Of a DNA stretch of 33,493 nucleotides, positions 15,206 through 24,257 are shown in pieces (position 1 is the first letter of the stretch; the number at the start of each line of letters is the position of its first letter). The notes below the pieces were generated by a model. It was given only the letters and a program-made list of their open reading frames with translations, was not told the origin of the DNA and made no database searches. The stretch covers positions 1 to 33,493 of the forward strand of contig NZ_JAGPOX010000111.1 in assembly GCF_019038435.1 (NCBI RefSeq). Reading direction: 5' to 3'. A program made the position numbers and the translations under genes. The stretch is from Nocardia alni. GTDB lineage: Bacteria; Actinomycetota; Actinomycetes; Mycobacteriales; Mycobacteriaceae.

Positions 15206-16578
15206 GTGCGTGGCCGCTGTGAACCCAGCGCCGTGGTCTTCAGGACGCCATCGGTTCCCACCGACACCCGCCAGTACGATCCGACGGGATCCTTGAGCAC
15301 GATCCCCGCGGCAGTGTTGTCGGAAAGCCATGCGCCACTGGGGAGTACAGCAGACAGCACGGTACCGTCGCGATCGGCGAGGTGGAGGATGTCGTCGTCC
15401 GGTGAGGCGGCCCGCGCCACGGTCGTCCCGGAGAAACGCGCCCCATGCACGCTGCCGCGGGCGATGACGTGCCAGCCGGCCGGGAAGGCGCGCGGGTCGA
15501 GATCGTCGGCGGAGCCGGAGATCAGGTTGATCGCGGTCCCGTCGGGGCAGCCGGCGGGGTCGATGCGCAGCTCGGTGGCCGGGGTGTCCAGATCGGCGTC
15601 GAACTGCACGTTCGCCAGATACGGCTGACGGCAATGCACCAGGTCCAGGCAGGTCGTGCGGGCGGCGATCTTGCAGTTGACCATGCCGAACTGGGCCGGT
15701 CCGCCCTGCGAGTCGCCGATCGACAGGGCGGTGTCGGCGCCCTCGAACCAGACGTTGGTGAACCACCAGTCGTTGGCCTCGCCCTCGACCACGACATGGC
15801 GATCGGTGGTGCGCGGATCGGCGTCGGAGACGAATTCGACGTTGGTCAGCGCCAATCCGGCGTTGTCGTCGTTGCCGGTGCCGAGTACGCCGATCCGGTT
15901 GTCGGTGAATTTGGATGAGGTGACGTAATTCTGGATGCAGGAGGCGACCAGGCCGTAGCCGAAGTTGTTGATATCGCAGTCGATGAACGCGGTGCCGCCG
16001 GTATTGCCGTCCAGCACAACGCCGCGCTGGGCGGCATAGCGAGGATAGTTGCCGGACAGATGATTTCCGCGCAGCACCACCGATTCGAACGAACAGCGGA
16101 ACGAGCCGGTGATGTGCACCGCCGTGGCCTTCGGGCCGGTCAGATAGAAGCCCATGCGGGAGAAGCGGACTCGCTGTCTTCCGTTGAGGGTGACCAGGGT
16201 GTCGTCACCGTCGTAGCTGATGGTGGTGACGTCCGCGCCGTCGCCGAGAATCGTCGCGTAGTCCGACAGTGCGGGCCACTGGGTGACGCGGTAGTCACCG
16301 GCGGGCAGATACAGCACCAGCGGCGACGTGCCGGCGGCCGCGGCCCGGGCCAGTGCGGCGGTGTCATCGGCCCTGCCGTCGCCGACCGCGCCGAAGTCGC
16401 GGATATTGCGAGCCGCGCGAACGTCGGTGACCCGGGGCGAACGGAATTGCGCGTCGCCGATCGAGGTGGCGTCCGACGCGCACGCCGCGAGTGACCCGGC
16501 CGCGGCCATGCCCAGCGTCACAGCCAGGACTCTGCGCCGGTCGAGTGGGCCGGGTGTGTCCGGTGGTCGCTCGCTCAT
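15202..16578 (-). CDS. Tat-exported beta-helix lipoprotein (pectate-lyase-3 superfamily)
   Basis: A 458-residue exported protein. A twin-arginine motif (DRRRVLAV, residues 13-20) is followed by a hydrophobic stretch and a lipobox SLAAC (Cys33), so it should be folded before export and then anchored by lipid. The hallmark of the pectate-lyase-3 / polygalacturonase-like right-handed beta-helix, RDFGAVGDGRADDTAAL, is at 60-76, with repeated beta-turn rungs after it. In polysaccharide loci such proteins cut, epimerise or bind the polymer outside the cell. I cannot identify catalytic residues, so enzyme activity is not certain. It starts 13 bases after the Wzz-like gene and overlaps the GNAT gene by four bases. 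Confidence 0.82.
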   Translation of the reverse strand: MSERPPDTPGPLDRRRVLAVTLGMAAAGSLAACASDATSIGDAQFRSPRVTDVRAARNIRDFGAVGDGRADDTAALARAAAAGTSPLVLYLPAGDYRVTQWPALSDYATILGDGADVTTISYDGDDTLVTLNGRQRVRFSRMGFYLTGPKATAVHITGSFRCSFESVVLRGNHLSGNYPRYAAQRGVVLDGNTGGTAFIDCDINNFGYGLVASCIQNYVTSSKFTDNRIGVLGTGNDDNAGLALTNVEFVSDADPRTTDRHVVVEGEANDWWFTNVWFEGADTALSIGDSQGGPAQFGMVNCKIAARTTCLDLVHCRQPYLANVQFDADLDTPATELRIDPAGCPDGTAINLISGSADDLDPRAFPAGWHVIARGSVHGARFSGTTVARAASPDDDILHLADRDGTVLSAVLPSGAWLSDNTAAGIVLKDPVGSYWRVSVGTDGVLKTTALGSQRPRT

Positions 16579-16591
16579 GGCATCGACCGGA

Positions 16592-17953
16592 TCACTGCCC
16601 CACCCCGACGGGGTCCGGTTCCGGGGCGGGCGACTCGTTCGGTGGTGTCGGCGACCGGTCGACGGACCGGCGGCTCTTTGTCCGCGTCACCAGCGCCCGC
16701 AGCCGGCGACGAGGCCGGGAACAGACCACCGCCCCGCTCAGACGCTGCTCGCCGAGGGTGGCCAGCGCCCCACTCACGCCGGTGGATGTGGCCGGGCCCA
16801 GTTCGACCACGCCGAGGGTGGCATCGCAGTGCGCGGATACGGCGATCGCGTCGGCGGCGGCTGTCACCGGTGCGACCTGGACCACGACATGGTCGAATTC
16901 GTCGCGCAGCGTGGACATGATCTCGGTGAACCGCCCGTTGGCCAGCAGATCCGGGGTGCGCGAATCCGGATCGCCCAGTGGCAGAACGCAGAACCCGGCC
17001 TCCGGCCATGCCACGAGCGCGTCCTCCACCGGCACGGACCGGCCCAGCAGTCCGGCCAGTCCCGGACCGTCGTGGTCGGGCACGCACGCCGATCCGCCGT
17101 GTCCGGTGGTGTCGGCGTCGACCAGCACGACCTGCGCGCCCGTATCGGCCAGGCTCCGCGCCAGACCGATGCCCACATCGGGCACCGATGCTTTCGAAAG
17201 CGAAGTCAGCAGAACAGTTTTCGTACTCGGACGGGCGGCGAGCCGGGTCCGCAGCCGGCGCAGTTCCCCGGTGGCCCCCGGACGGCCGTGATCGATGATG
17301 CCCAGGATCGGTACCGGCAGGAGGGCCGCGACGTCGGCGGAGGTGTGCAGGCGGCGGTCCAGCCGTTCCCGCCCGAAGGCTCCCGCGCCGCCCACGATGA
17401 GCCCGGCAACCAAGCCGAGCATCAGGATCCGGTTGCGCTTGGGGCCGCTCGGCACGGTCGGCAGCACGGCCGGATCGACCACCGCGACGCGGGCCGCGGG
17501 CGCCGCGCCGCGCTGGATGGTCTCCAATTGATCGACCAGCGCCCGGAATTGGGACACCGTCTGGTCGGCGATCTCCCGCGCGCCCACGGCGGTGCCGTCG
17601 GTGGCCGTGACGACGATGAGCATGGTCGCCGGTGGCGAGGAGGCGGTGAGCTTCGAGCGCAACGCGTCCACCGAGCCCGGCAGCCCCAGTTGGCCCTTCA
17701 CGCGCAGCGCCACCCAGTCGCTGGTGGCCAGGGTCACGTAGGAGCGCACACGCTGCTGGGCGGCCAGGCCGCCCTCGTAGGAGTCGTTGACCGACGTCCC
17801 GGTCGCCATCGACACGTAACAGGTGCTGGACGCGGTGTAGGTGACGGGCAGGGTGGTCAGGTACGCGTAGGCGGCGGCCAGGCATATCAGTACCCCGGCG
17901 GCCGCGATCATCCACCGCCGCCGGGCGATCCGCCATAGTTCGGTCAAACCCAC
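16592..17953 (-). CDS. Wzz/BY-kinase-like polysaccharide co-polymerase with degenerate ATPase motifs
   Basis: A 453-residue protein with the layout of a Wzz chain-length regulator fused to a bacterial tyrosine-kinase-like domain: TM1 about 14-32, an extracellular loop, TM2 about 176-193, and a cytoplasmic P-loop fold from about 240. The Walker A' motif VVLVDAD (275-281) is present. The Walker A loop (250-260) reads TSLSKASVPDV instead of GxxGKS/T, and Walker B ends VVVQVAP (356-362), where the usual aspartate is Gln360 or its neighbour. The C-terminus lacks the tyrosine cluster. It probably regulates chain length without kinase activity. The GTG start has GAGGGAA about six bases upstream and overlaps the Wzy gene by ten bases. 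Confidence 0.83.
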   Translation of the reverse strand: MGLTELWRIARRRWMIAAAGVLICLAAAYAYLTTLPVTYTASSTCYVSMATGTSVNDSYEGGLAAQQRVRSYVTLATSDWVALRVKGQLGLPGSVDALRSKLTASSPPATMLIVVTATDGTAVGAREIADQTVSQFRALVDQLETIQRGAAPAARVAVVDPAVLPTVPSGPKRNRILMLGLVAGLIVGGAGAFGRERLDRRLHTSADVAALLPVPILGIIDHGRPGATGELRRLRTRLAARPSTKTVLLTSLSKASVPDVGIGLARSLADTGAQVVLVDADTTGHGGSACVPDHDGPGLAGLLGRSVPVEDALVAWPEAGFCVLPLGDPDSRTPDLLANGRFTEIMSTLRDEFDHVVVQVAPVTAAADAIAVSAHCDATLGVVELGPATSTGVSGALATLGEQRLSGAVVCSRPRRRLRALVTRTKSRRSVDRSPTPPNESPAPEPDPVGVGQ

Positions 17954-19314
17954 TGCGCTTCCCTCATTTCCGCGTTCTCCTTCAGCGGCCGGGGCCGCAT
18001 TCGTCTGCGATATTCCTCGACGAGCAGGGCGACGATCCAGACCAGCACGAGGGCCTGGAGATACTTGCCCAGAGTTTCGACCGCGCCGAGCATTCCGCGC
18101 TCGTACAGCACCGGCGCCTCGATGAACGCCAGACCGAGGACCGCCAGCGTGACGCTGCGGCTGTACAGCCAGCGCGACCAGATGAGCAGCAGCGCGAATG
18201 TCACCGAAACGCCCAGGGCCACACCGATGTACCCGCCCAGCACATATCCCTCGGCGATATTGCCCTCGGCCAGCGACACCGACACCTGGGACATGTCCAC
18301 GGACTGGCCTCGTACCTCGGTGGCCCAGGCGGCGCCGGACTGGAATTTCTCCGTGCCGAGCAACTGGGCCGGTATGAGGCTCTCGACGGCATGTTGCAGC
18401 GCCTGAACCGGGGTGAGCCACGAGCCCGGACCGGCGTAGTAGGCGTCGGTGGCCGCCTCTAGCAGGTCGAAGCGGCTCAGCAGGCTCAGGAAGGGCCGCA
18501 CGATTCCCGGATACGCCGAGGCGATCACGGACGCGTCCGCCTTGGCGGCCGGGGTGGTCTTGAGCGATTGCAGCCAGCCGAACCCGCCGATCGCCACCAC
18601 CGCCATCGTCACCACCGCGGCGGCCTTGATCCGAGTCCAGCCGGTCACCGCGCAGCGCACCGCGAGGGCCAGGGCCATGCCCATGACGGGCGTCTTGGAC
18701 TGTACCGCGGCGGTCCACAGCAGTTCGCCCATCATCAGGAAGCCGATGAGCAGCAGGGTATTCCGGGTGCCGGCCGGGCGAGCGAAGACGATGAGCCCGA
18801 TCGCGCCCACGGTGGCGAGGATGGCCACCAGGTTGAGGATCGGGTTGGGGCTCTCCAATTCCCCGGCCTGGCTGTTGTTTCCGGTCGCGATGGCGGCCAG
18901 ACGGCCGACGGTGCCGATCACGTACAGCACGGCCAGGGTCGAGATGAACTGGCCGCTGCGGGCCAGCGGAAGATCCGCCCGCCGCGGTCCCGGGGCGCGC
19001 AATCGGGTCCAGAGCACATATGCCACAACGAGTCCCGCGTACAGCCACAGCCCGAAGACCACGGGCCGCAGTACCGCCGCGATGCCGACGTCGTAGCCCA
19101 GATCGGCCAGCCGCGGATCGGGAATGTTGTCGCCGAACTGCGGTTCCGGGCGCACCCACAGCAGGACCACCGGCCGCGCGAGGTAACAGATCGACCAGTG
19201 CGCCGCCTGGGCGATCAGGAACACCCGGATCGGCCCGGATATCCACGTAGCGGCGATCACCAGGGTCACCAGGGCGCCCGCGACGAGCAGTACCTCGGGT
19301 CGTGCACCGATCAT
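17944..19314 (-). CDS. Wzy-like polysaccharide polymerase (integral membrane protein)
   Basis: A 456-residue protein with roughly ten hydrophobic segments spread over its length and one large hydrophilic loop in the second half (about 265-345). This is the topology of O-antigen/capsule polymerases, which join lipid-linked repeat units on the outer face of the membrane. Wzy proteins are too diverse for motif-based proof; the call rests on topology and on its place between a Wzx flippase, glycosyltransferases and a Wzz-like protein. The ATG has a strong GGGAGG eight bases upstream. It begins 30 bases after the upstream glycosyltransferase gene and overlaps the next gene by ten bases. Confidence 0.75.
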   Translation of the reverse strand: MIGARPEVLLVAGALVTLVIAATWISGPIRVFLIAQAAHWSICYLARPVVLLWVRPEPQFGDNIPDPRLADLGYDVGIAAVLRPVVFGLWLYAGLVVAYVLWTRLRAPGPRRADLPLARSGQFISTLAVLYVIGTVGRLAAIATGNNSQAGELESPNPILNLVAILATVGAIGLIVFARPAGTRNTLLLIGFLMMGELLWTAAVQSKTPVMGMALALAVRCAVTGWTRIKAAAVVTMAVVAIGGFGWLQSLKTTPAAKADASVIASAYPGIVRPFLSLLSRFDLLEAATDAYYAGPGSWLTPVQALQHAVESLIPAQLLGTEKFQSGAAWATEVRGQSVDMSQVSVSLAEGNIAEGYVLGGYIGVALGVSVTFALLLIWSRWLYSRSVTLAVLGLAFIEAPVLYERGMLGAVETLGKYLQALVLVWIVALLVEEYRRRMRPRPLKENAEMREAQWV

Positions 19315-19344
19315 CGCCGGACCTCCCGCACGTCCGGACCGCCC

Positions 19345-20349
19345 TCACCCCAGTGCATGGACGATCTCACGGGCTCGGTCGGCGTAGGTATGCCCGCCGT
19401 CGACGATGCGGTGATATCCGGCCTCGGCGACCGTCTCGGCGAGTTCCGGTGCGCGAGCGCATCGTTCGAGTATGTCGTGAAGTTCCGCCTCATCGGAGTA
19501 GAGGAAGCATTCGACGCCGTCGGTCAGCAGTTCGGCGTGCTCGTCGGTGCGCTCCCCGACGAAAAGCCCGCCGGCGGCGGGTATCTCGAAACTGCGGCAG
19601 GTGTGGGTGTCGCGGTTGTCGGAGTTGAGCAGCACCAGATTCGCGGTGATGCTCGAGACCGCGTCGGAGAACCGCTGTCCATAGACCGGTCCGCGCACGA
19701 GGGCAGGGGAGCGCCGCAGCGGCGGCACCCGTCGCCAGCCCGGCCCGTACACGGCCAGCTCGCGCCCGTAACGCCGGGCCAGATCGACGATCAGCTCGCG
19801 CCGGTCGGGCCGGTTCACACCGATGAACCCGAGCAGATGCCGACGCGTGGCGCGGCGGGCGGAGGGGTGATGCCAGGCCGGATCGTAGGCGCTGGAGACG
19901 AACAGGGCAGCCCGTACATCGCGTCGGCGCAACTCGGGGACGTTGTGCCGCTTGGTGGTGACGACCAGATCCCACTGTGCCTCGTAGGCAAGGTATTCCG
20001 GACTGATGTTCTCCGGATTCGCGACGTCGTCCGGGCTGTAGTGCACGTGCAGGCGTGCGGGCGTGGCCAGCAGCCGGGGCTGGTCGAGGTGAACGGCCTT
20101 GAACGCCAGCAGCATATCGGGAGCGAAATCCCTGGCGATACGGTCGAGTTCGGTGTGCACGGCCCCGACGGCCGAGGGCGCGCGACGGCCGGTCGCCTTG
20201 GCGTAGAACCACGGCGGTGACAGCCGGCGGGGCAGGGTCACCGAGGTGGTGTCCACGACGATCACCTCGTGCCCGGCCCGGCGGAATCCGTCGGCCAGCG
20301 AGCGAGCATTGCTGCCCACCCAGTCGTCACCGGCGAACAGGATCTTCAT
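19345..20349 (-). CDS. CgeB-like glycosyltransferase
   Basis: A 334-residue GT-B-type protein of the CgeB / glycosyltransferase 1_2 group. The N-terminus is MKILFAGDDWVGSNA, the middle has HVHYSPDDVANPENISPEY, typical of this group, and the donor domain ends with DTHTCRSFEIPAAGGLFVGERTDEH, the sequence that replaces the E-x7-E region. It would transfer one sugar to the growing lipid-linked repeat; donor unknown. The ATG shares one base with the stop of the flippase gene (TGATG), so translation is coupled. The frame is open beyond this start (to 20730), but that part lies in the flippase gene and is not real. Confidence 0.84.
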   Translation of the reverse strand: MKILFAGDDWVGSNARSLADGFRRAGHEVIVVDTTSVTLPRRLSPPWFYAKATGRRAPSAVGAVHTELDRIARDFAPDMLLAFKAVHLDQPRLLATPARLHVHYSPDDVANPENISPEYLAYEAQWDLVVTTKRHNVPELRRRDVRAALFVSSAYDPAWHHPSARRATRRHLLGFIGVNRPDRRELIVDLARRYGRELAVYGPGWRRVPPLRRSPALVRGPVYGQRFSDAVSSITANLVLLNSDNRDTHTCRSFEIPAAGGLFVGERTDEHAELLTDGVECFLYSDEAELHDILERCARAPELAETVAEAGYHRIVDGGHTYADRAREIVHALG

Positions 20350-21692
20350 CAGGCTTCCCCCTCGACTGCCGCCACCGTCAGCGGGGCCGCCCGGCGCTCG
20401 GTGCGTTCGCGCACCATCAGCCACCGCATCCGGATGAGATACCAGCCGGCGACCGTGACCTCCGCGCAGACGGTGCCGTAGATCAGCGTCCACACCGAAT
20501 GCGTATGCATCGCCACGAGTAACGCGGCCGCCGCGACACAGGTGCCCACGAGCGCCCCGGTCAGCACCCCGGCGGTGTCCTCCCGGACCGGCAGTACGGC
20601 GGTGGTGGCGAACGAGGTCACCGCCGTCGCGGGCAGGATCAGGGTCTCGGTGCGCAGCAGGGGAACCGCGCGCAGGAACGCGCTGCCGAACATCACGTGG
20701 ATCAGCAGCGGGGCGGCCGTCCACACGCACACCACCGCTACCACCGCGACCGCGACGCAGGCGGTGATCGCCCGAATCGCGTTTCGCCAGAACGTCTCTT
20801 CACTGCTGCGCCGGGCCATGCGGGGTAGCAGCGCGAATCCGATGGGATCGAGCATGGATTGGATGGCCCGCACCAGACGGTCGCCGGCGGAATACAATCC
20901 GAGCGTCGCGGTATTGAGCACCGCGGAATACACTGCCGCCGAACCCTGCCCGTAACTGGTGACCAGAGCGCGCGAGGCCACGATCGGCGCGCCCAGGCGC
21001 AGGATCTGCCGCAGATATCGAGGGCGGCCGGGAATTCCGTAGGTGCGGAAGGAATCCCACCAGTTGAGCGCGTCGGTCACGACCGAGGACAGCAGCAGGC
21101 ACAGCATGGCCATCGAGGCGCTCGGCGCATGTGGCAGCAGGGTGACCAGCAGGATGAGGTAGGTGACGCGCCCCGCGCCCTGGTACAGGGTCGAGGCGCC
21201 GAACCGGCCCTGCCCGATCAGCAGCCAGTCCTCGGAGAACGACCACACGCCGCCCGCGACCAGTCCGATCAGGATCATATGAACCTGCTCCGGGACGCGC
21301 AGCAGCGTGCCCACCAGCAGCGCAGTGCACAGCGTGCCGAGGGTGGTGGCACGGATGGCCAGGTAGGTGCCGCGCAGCTCGTGCAGTTCGGTCTCGAGGC
21401 CGTCGGCGTCGTGCACCCGGGCGGACAGGAACGAGGTGATGTTCAGATCCACCGCCAGCGACCCGATGAAATACGACGACATGCCGATGGCGAGCAGGCC
21501 GACGCCGTGCGGGCCGAGGATGCGGGCGATCAGCGGCAGGGTCACGATCGTGATGATGTACTGGCCGTATTTACCGATGCTCACGAAGCCGATATCGCGC
21601 ATCACGGCCACCAAGCCGTGCTGAACGAGTCGCGGCGCCGGCGGCGGGCGGCGCTTGGCACTGTGCCTGGGAGAGTCGTCGAAGTCAGCCAC
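20349..21692 (-). CDS. Wzx-like polysaccharide flippase (MOP superfamily)
   Basis: A protein of about 447 residues with roughly a dozen hydrophobic segments and features of polysaccharide-specific MOP transporters: GFVSIGKYGQYIITIVTLPLIARILGP at the start of TM1-TM2, and YSAGDRLVRAIQSMLDPIGFALLPRM in the middle. These proteins flip undecaprenyl-linked repeat units across the inner membrane. The GTG at 21692 overlaps the end of the upstream glycosyltransferase by eight bases and gives a cytosolic, arginine- and proline-rich N-terminus of about 35 residues. A later ATG, just before RDIGFVSIG, would remove this tail and is the alternative start. It is coupled to the next gene by a one-base overlap. 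Confidence 0.86.
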   Translation of the reverse strand: MADFDDSPRHSAKRRPPPAPRLVQHGLVAVMRDIGFVSIGKYGQYIITIVTLPLIARILGPHGVGLLAIGMSSYFIGSLAVDLNITSFLSARVHDADGLETELHELRGTYLAIRATTLGTLCTALLVGTLLRVPEQVHMILIGLVAGGVWSFSEDWLLIGQGRFGASTLYQGAGRVTYLILLVTLLPHAPSASMAMLCLLLSSVVTDALNWWDSFRTYGIPGRPRYLRQILRLGAPIVASRALVTSYGQGSAAVYSAVLNTATLGLYSAGDRLVRAIQSMLDPIGFALLPRMARRSSEETFWRNAIRAITACVAVAVVAVVCVWTAAPLLIHVMFGSAFLRAVPLLRTETLILPATAVTSFATTAVLPVREDTAGVLTGALVGTCVAAAALLVAMHTHSVWTLIYGTVCAEVTVAGWYLIRMRWLMVRERTERRAAPLTVAAVEGEA

Positions 21693-22830
21693 GCCGCACT
21701 CGCTTTCGCTGAACCGAGTGCAGGAATGCCGCGACAGCGCGGGCCGACTCGGTGATATCGAACGACTGCGCGCGCAACCGGGCGGCATCGGCAAGTGTGG
21801 TGCGCAATCGGTGATCCTGAATGAGCGTATCGAGTGCGGCGGTGAGCTGGAGCCGATTTCCGGCATCGACCAGCAACCCGTGCACCCCCGGTTCGATCAC
21901 TTCGGCCGGACCGCCGGGGCGGGTGGCGATCACGGCGCAGCCCGCCCGCATCCCCTCGACCACGACCTGGCCGAACGGTTCGGGCAGGACCGAGCAGTGC
22001 ACGAGGATATCCGTGTGGCGCAGCAGGTCTTCCGGGTCGTCGACGTGTCCGGTGAAGGTCACCGGCAGATCCAGGTCGGCGGCCAGCCGGCGCAGGCGAT
22101 CGGCGTACGAGTGCTCGTCGAAGAACGCGCCGCCGATCAGAAGTATCTGCCGAGGAACGGGTTTCGCCTCGGCGACCGCGCGAAGGAACAGATCCTGGCC
22201 CTTCCACGGCGCCAATCGCCCGACGACGGCCACGACCGTCTGCTCCGGCGGACGCTGTGGGGCGCGAGGCGATGGGCCGGGCCTGGGCTCCAGGCCCGGA
22301 TAGGCGACCAGGGTAGGTCGCGATCCGGTGGACAGGGTCGCGAGGGTGGCGCGGCTGTTGGCGATGTAGGCGTTGGCCAGGATCCGTCCCAGCGTGCGGA
22401 TGAGCGGGGCCAGACGCGCGCCGAAATAGTCGGCGGCGATGCGGTCGTGCACCTGCCAGACCAGCGGGATTCGCGCGCGGCGCGCGGCCACCGCACCCAT
22501 CAGCAGCGCCTTGGAACTCTCCGCGACCAGCACCGTCGCCCCGAGTTCCCGGGCCGCGGCGCCCAGCGCCCAGCCGATCCGCAGCAGGCGCGCGCCCCCC
22601 GCGAGCAAGCGCCGCGGATCGGATCGCCGGATGGTTATCGAACGGCTGTCGAATGTGGTGGGCAGCAGGCGTGTTTCGATGCCGCGCTCGCGTGTGCGGC
22701 CGACCATCGGGCCGTCGGCGGTGTAGACGATCGCGGTGTCGAGATGGGCGCGCAGCGCGTGAGCCAGTCGCAGCGTGGCGAGTTCGGCGCCGGACGGCTC
22801 GGCGGTATGTGCCACGAAGACCGCCTTCAC
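21685..22830 (-). CDS. GT4-family glycosyltransferase
   Basis: A 381-residue GT-B glycosyltransferase. The N-terminal domain begins KAVFVAHTAEPSGAELATLRL, with the glycine/glutamate loop of the family. The C-terminal domain has VVGRLAPWKGQDLFL, a TGHVDDPEDLL segment, and the E-x7-E motif in PEPFGQVVVEGMRAGCAVIAT. It should act at the cytoplasmic membrane face on the lipid-linked repeat unit. The start is a GTG that overlaps the stop of the upstream GT4 gene as GTGA, so the two are translationally coupled. The donor sugar cannot be read from the sequence. Confidence 0.9.
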   Translation of the reverse strand: MKAVFVAHTAEPSGAELATLRLAHALRAHLDTAIVYTADGPMVGRTRERGIETRLLPTTFDSRSITIRRSDPRRLLAGGARLLRIGWALGAAARELGATVLVAESSKALLMGAVAARRARIPLVWQVHDRIAADYFGARLAPLIRTLGRILANAYIANSRATLATLSTGSRPTLVAYPGLEPRPGPSPRAPQRPPEQTVVAVVGRLAPWKGQDLFLRAVAEAKPVPRQILLIGGAFFDEHSYADRLRRLAADLDLPVTFTGHVDDPEDLLRHTDILVHCSVLPEPFGQVVVEGMRAGCAVIATRPGGPAEVIEPGVHGLLVDAGNRLQLTAALDTLIQDHRLRTTLADAARLRAQSFDITESARAVAAFLHSVQRKRVRRG

Positions 22831-23903
22831 GATCCGGCCAGCTCAGCGTAGAGCGCCACATGCCTGCGGGCGGCGGTGTCCCAGGAGAAGCGCTCGGCGT
22901 GGGTTCGGCACTGCGGCGCGGTGGGGCGCGCACCGTGCAGGGCCGAGGTGATGCGCGCGGCGAGCGCGTCGGCGTCCCCGGCCGGCACGATCAGCGAATC
23001 GTCCAGGCCCCGGACGGAATCGGGAAGGCCGCCGCAGTCGGTGACGATCGGTGCGCGGCCCGCGGCGAGCGAGGCGAGCGCGACCAGGCCGAATCCTTCC
23101 AGGGCCAGGGAGGGGACCACCGTGAGTTCGGCGCGGGCGTAGAGATCGGCCAGCCGGGTGTCCTCGACGTATCCGGTGAAGGTGACCGAGTCCAGGCCAC
23201 GGGCCTGCTCGCGCAGCAGGGTTTCGGCGGTTCCGGTGCCGACGATGACCAGGCGCGCCTCGGGATGCTCGTCCACGACCGATGGCCAGCACCGCAGGAG
23301 CACGTCGATGCCCATACGCCGCTCCAGGCGACGCACGCACAGCACGGTTCTCGTCGAATCATGGTGCGTGACTGTATGTGTGGTCGTCTCCGGGGGAAGC
23401 TCGACGCCCGGGGGGACGACCGAGATCCGGTCGGCGTGCACGTGGTAGTCCGCGATCAACAGGTCGCGGAAGTGCTCGGACAGCACGATGAATCGGTCCG
23501 CTCGGGCGTATCGGAGGCGTTCGAGGAGGTATTTGGCGCGGACCGACCGATCGCGCTCCCCGGCCAGGCGACTCTCGGCGGCCCAGGGGCCGTGAAAGTG
23601 GACGACCAGCGGAAGATGCCGGTATCGGCTCGTCGCGAGCGGACCGTAGAGGCAGAAGTGTCTGTCCAGCACGGTATTCCGCCGCAATTCCCGGCGGTCC
23701 AGGAATGCGGTGCGCACCCGGTGCAGGGTCGTCGCGCCGGTCGGCCCCCAGGAACGCGCGCCGGGCGGTGGATCGCCGAATGCGGCCGCGCCGACGTCGA
23801 TATCGGGCAATACGGACAATGCCGCGTGCAGATCGGTGAAATATCGGTTCAATCCGCCGGGTAGGGTCGAAAACCATTCGGACCCCGTCATGTACACACG
23901 CAC
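22827..23903 (-). CDS. GT4-family glycosyltransferase, first gene of the ten-gene operon
   Basis: A protein of about 358 residues with GT-B layout. The N-terminus RVYMTGSEWFSTLPGGLNRYFTDLH includes the acceptor-side glycine loop, and HFHGPWAAES follows near residue 98. The donor domain has CVRRLERRMGIDVLLRCWP and the E-x7-E motif in PSLALEGFGLVALASLAAGRAPIV. The open frame extends back to 26207, but only this part is coding. The GTG at 23903 was chosen because TGGGG lies about seven bases upstream and it keeps the first beta-strand whole; GTG 23897 and ATG 23891 are alternatives. It opens the leftward operon and faces the pyruvyl transferase gene across a 354-base gap. Confidence 0.88.
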   Translation of the reverse strand: MRVYMTGSEWFSTLPGGLNRYFTDLHAALSVLPDIDVGAAAFGDPPPGARSWGPTGATTLHRVRTAFLDRRELRRNTVLDRHFCLYGPLATSRYRHLPLVVHFHGPWAAESRLAGERDRSVRAKYLLERLRYARADRFIVLSEHFRDLLIADYHVHADRISVVPPGVELPPETTTHTVTHHDSTRTVLCVRRLERRMGIDVLLRCWPSVVDEHPEARLVIVGTGTAETLLREQARGLDSVTFTGYVEDTRLADLYARAELTVVPSLALEGFGLVALASLAAGRAPIVTDCGGLPDSVRGLDDSLIVPAGDADALAARITSALHGARPTAPQCRTHAERFSWDTAARRHVALYAELAGS

Positions 23904-24257
23904 GCCACAACCCCAGGGGCAGGTGTGTCCGTCGCGGATGACGACGGGAATCTTTGTGCCCCACAGCAGTTTAGGGGGTGCCGAGGTCCGATGCCGGTTG
24001 ACCGACACAGTACCGGGACCTATGGGGGGTAATTCGGGGACCGCGCCCGTTTCGTGGAGACATTCCGCTACTGCGGATGATGCGGAAGCCTCTTGTGATT
24101 CAGCATCGAAGAGTCCGGCCCGAATGTGAAACTTACTCAATTCGGACAACTGTGGACCGTAGCGAAATACTTTCGCTGTGCGATAGGTTCGCATGAGCAA
24201 TGCTGCTTCCCGAATGAGGATTCCGGCGAGATCCGGACCGGCGGAAGGACGGCGGTA
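23904..24257. other. Divergent intergenic region between two polysaccharide operons
   Basis: A 354-base region from which both the ten-gene leftward operon and the rightward pyruvyl transferase/GT2 pair must be transcribed. It is less GC-rich than its surroundings. A weak plus-strand promoter candidate is TTGACC (23998-24003), a 17-base spacer and TATGGG (24021-24026). I found no convincing minus-strand promoter and no long inverted repeat. The pyruvyl transferase frame is open back to 24126, but the upstream residues look non-coding. Confidence 0.5.

Noticed and set aside
16328..17938. A 536-codon plus-strand open frame opposite the Wzz-like gene
   Set aside because: It is rich in His, Gly and Arg with no domain, and is explained by codon bias of the gene on the other strand. 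The similar 550-codon frame at 18568-20220 was rejected for the same reason.
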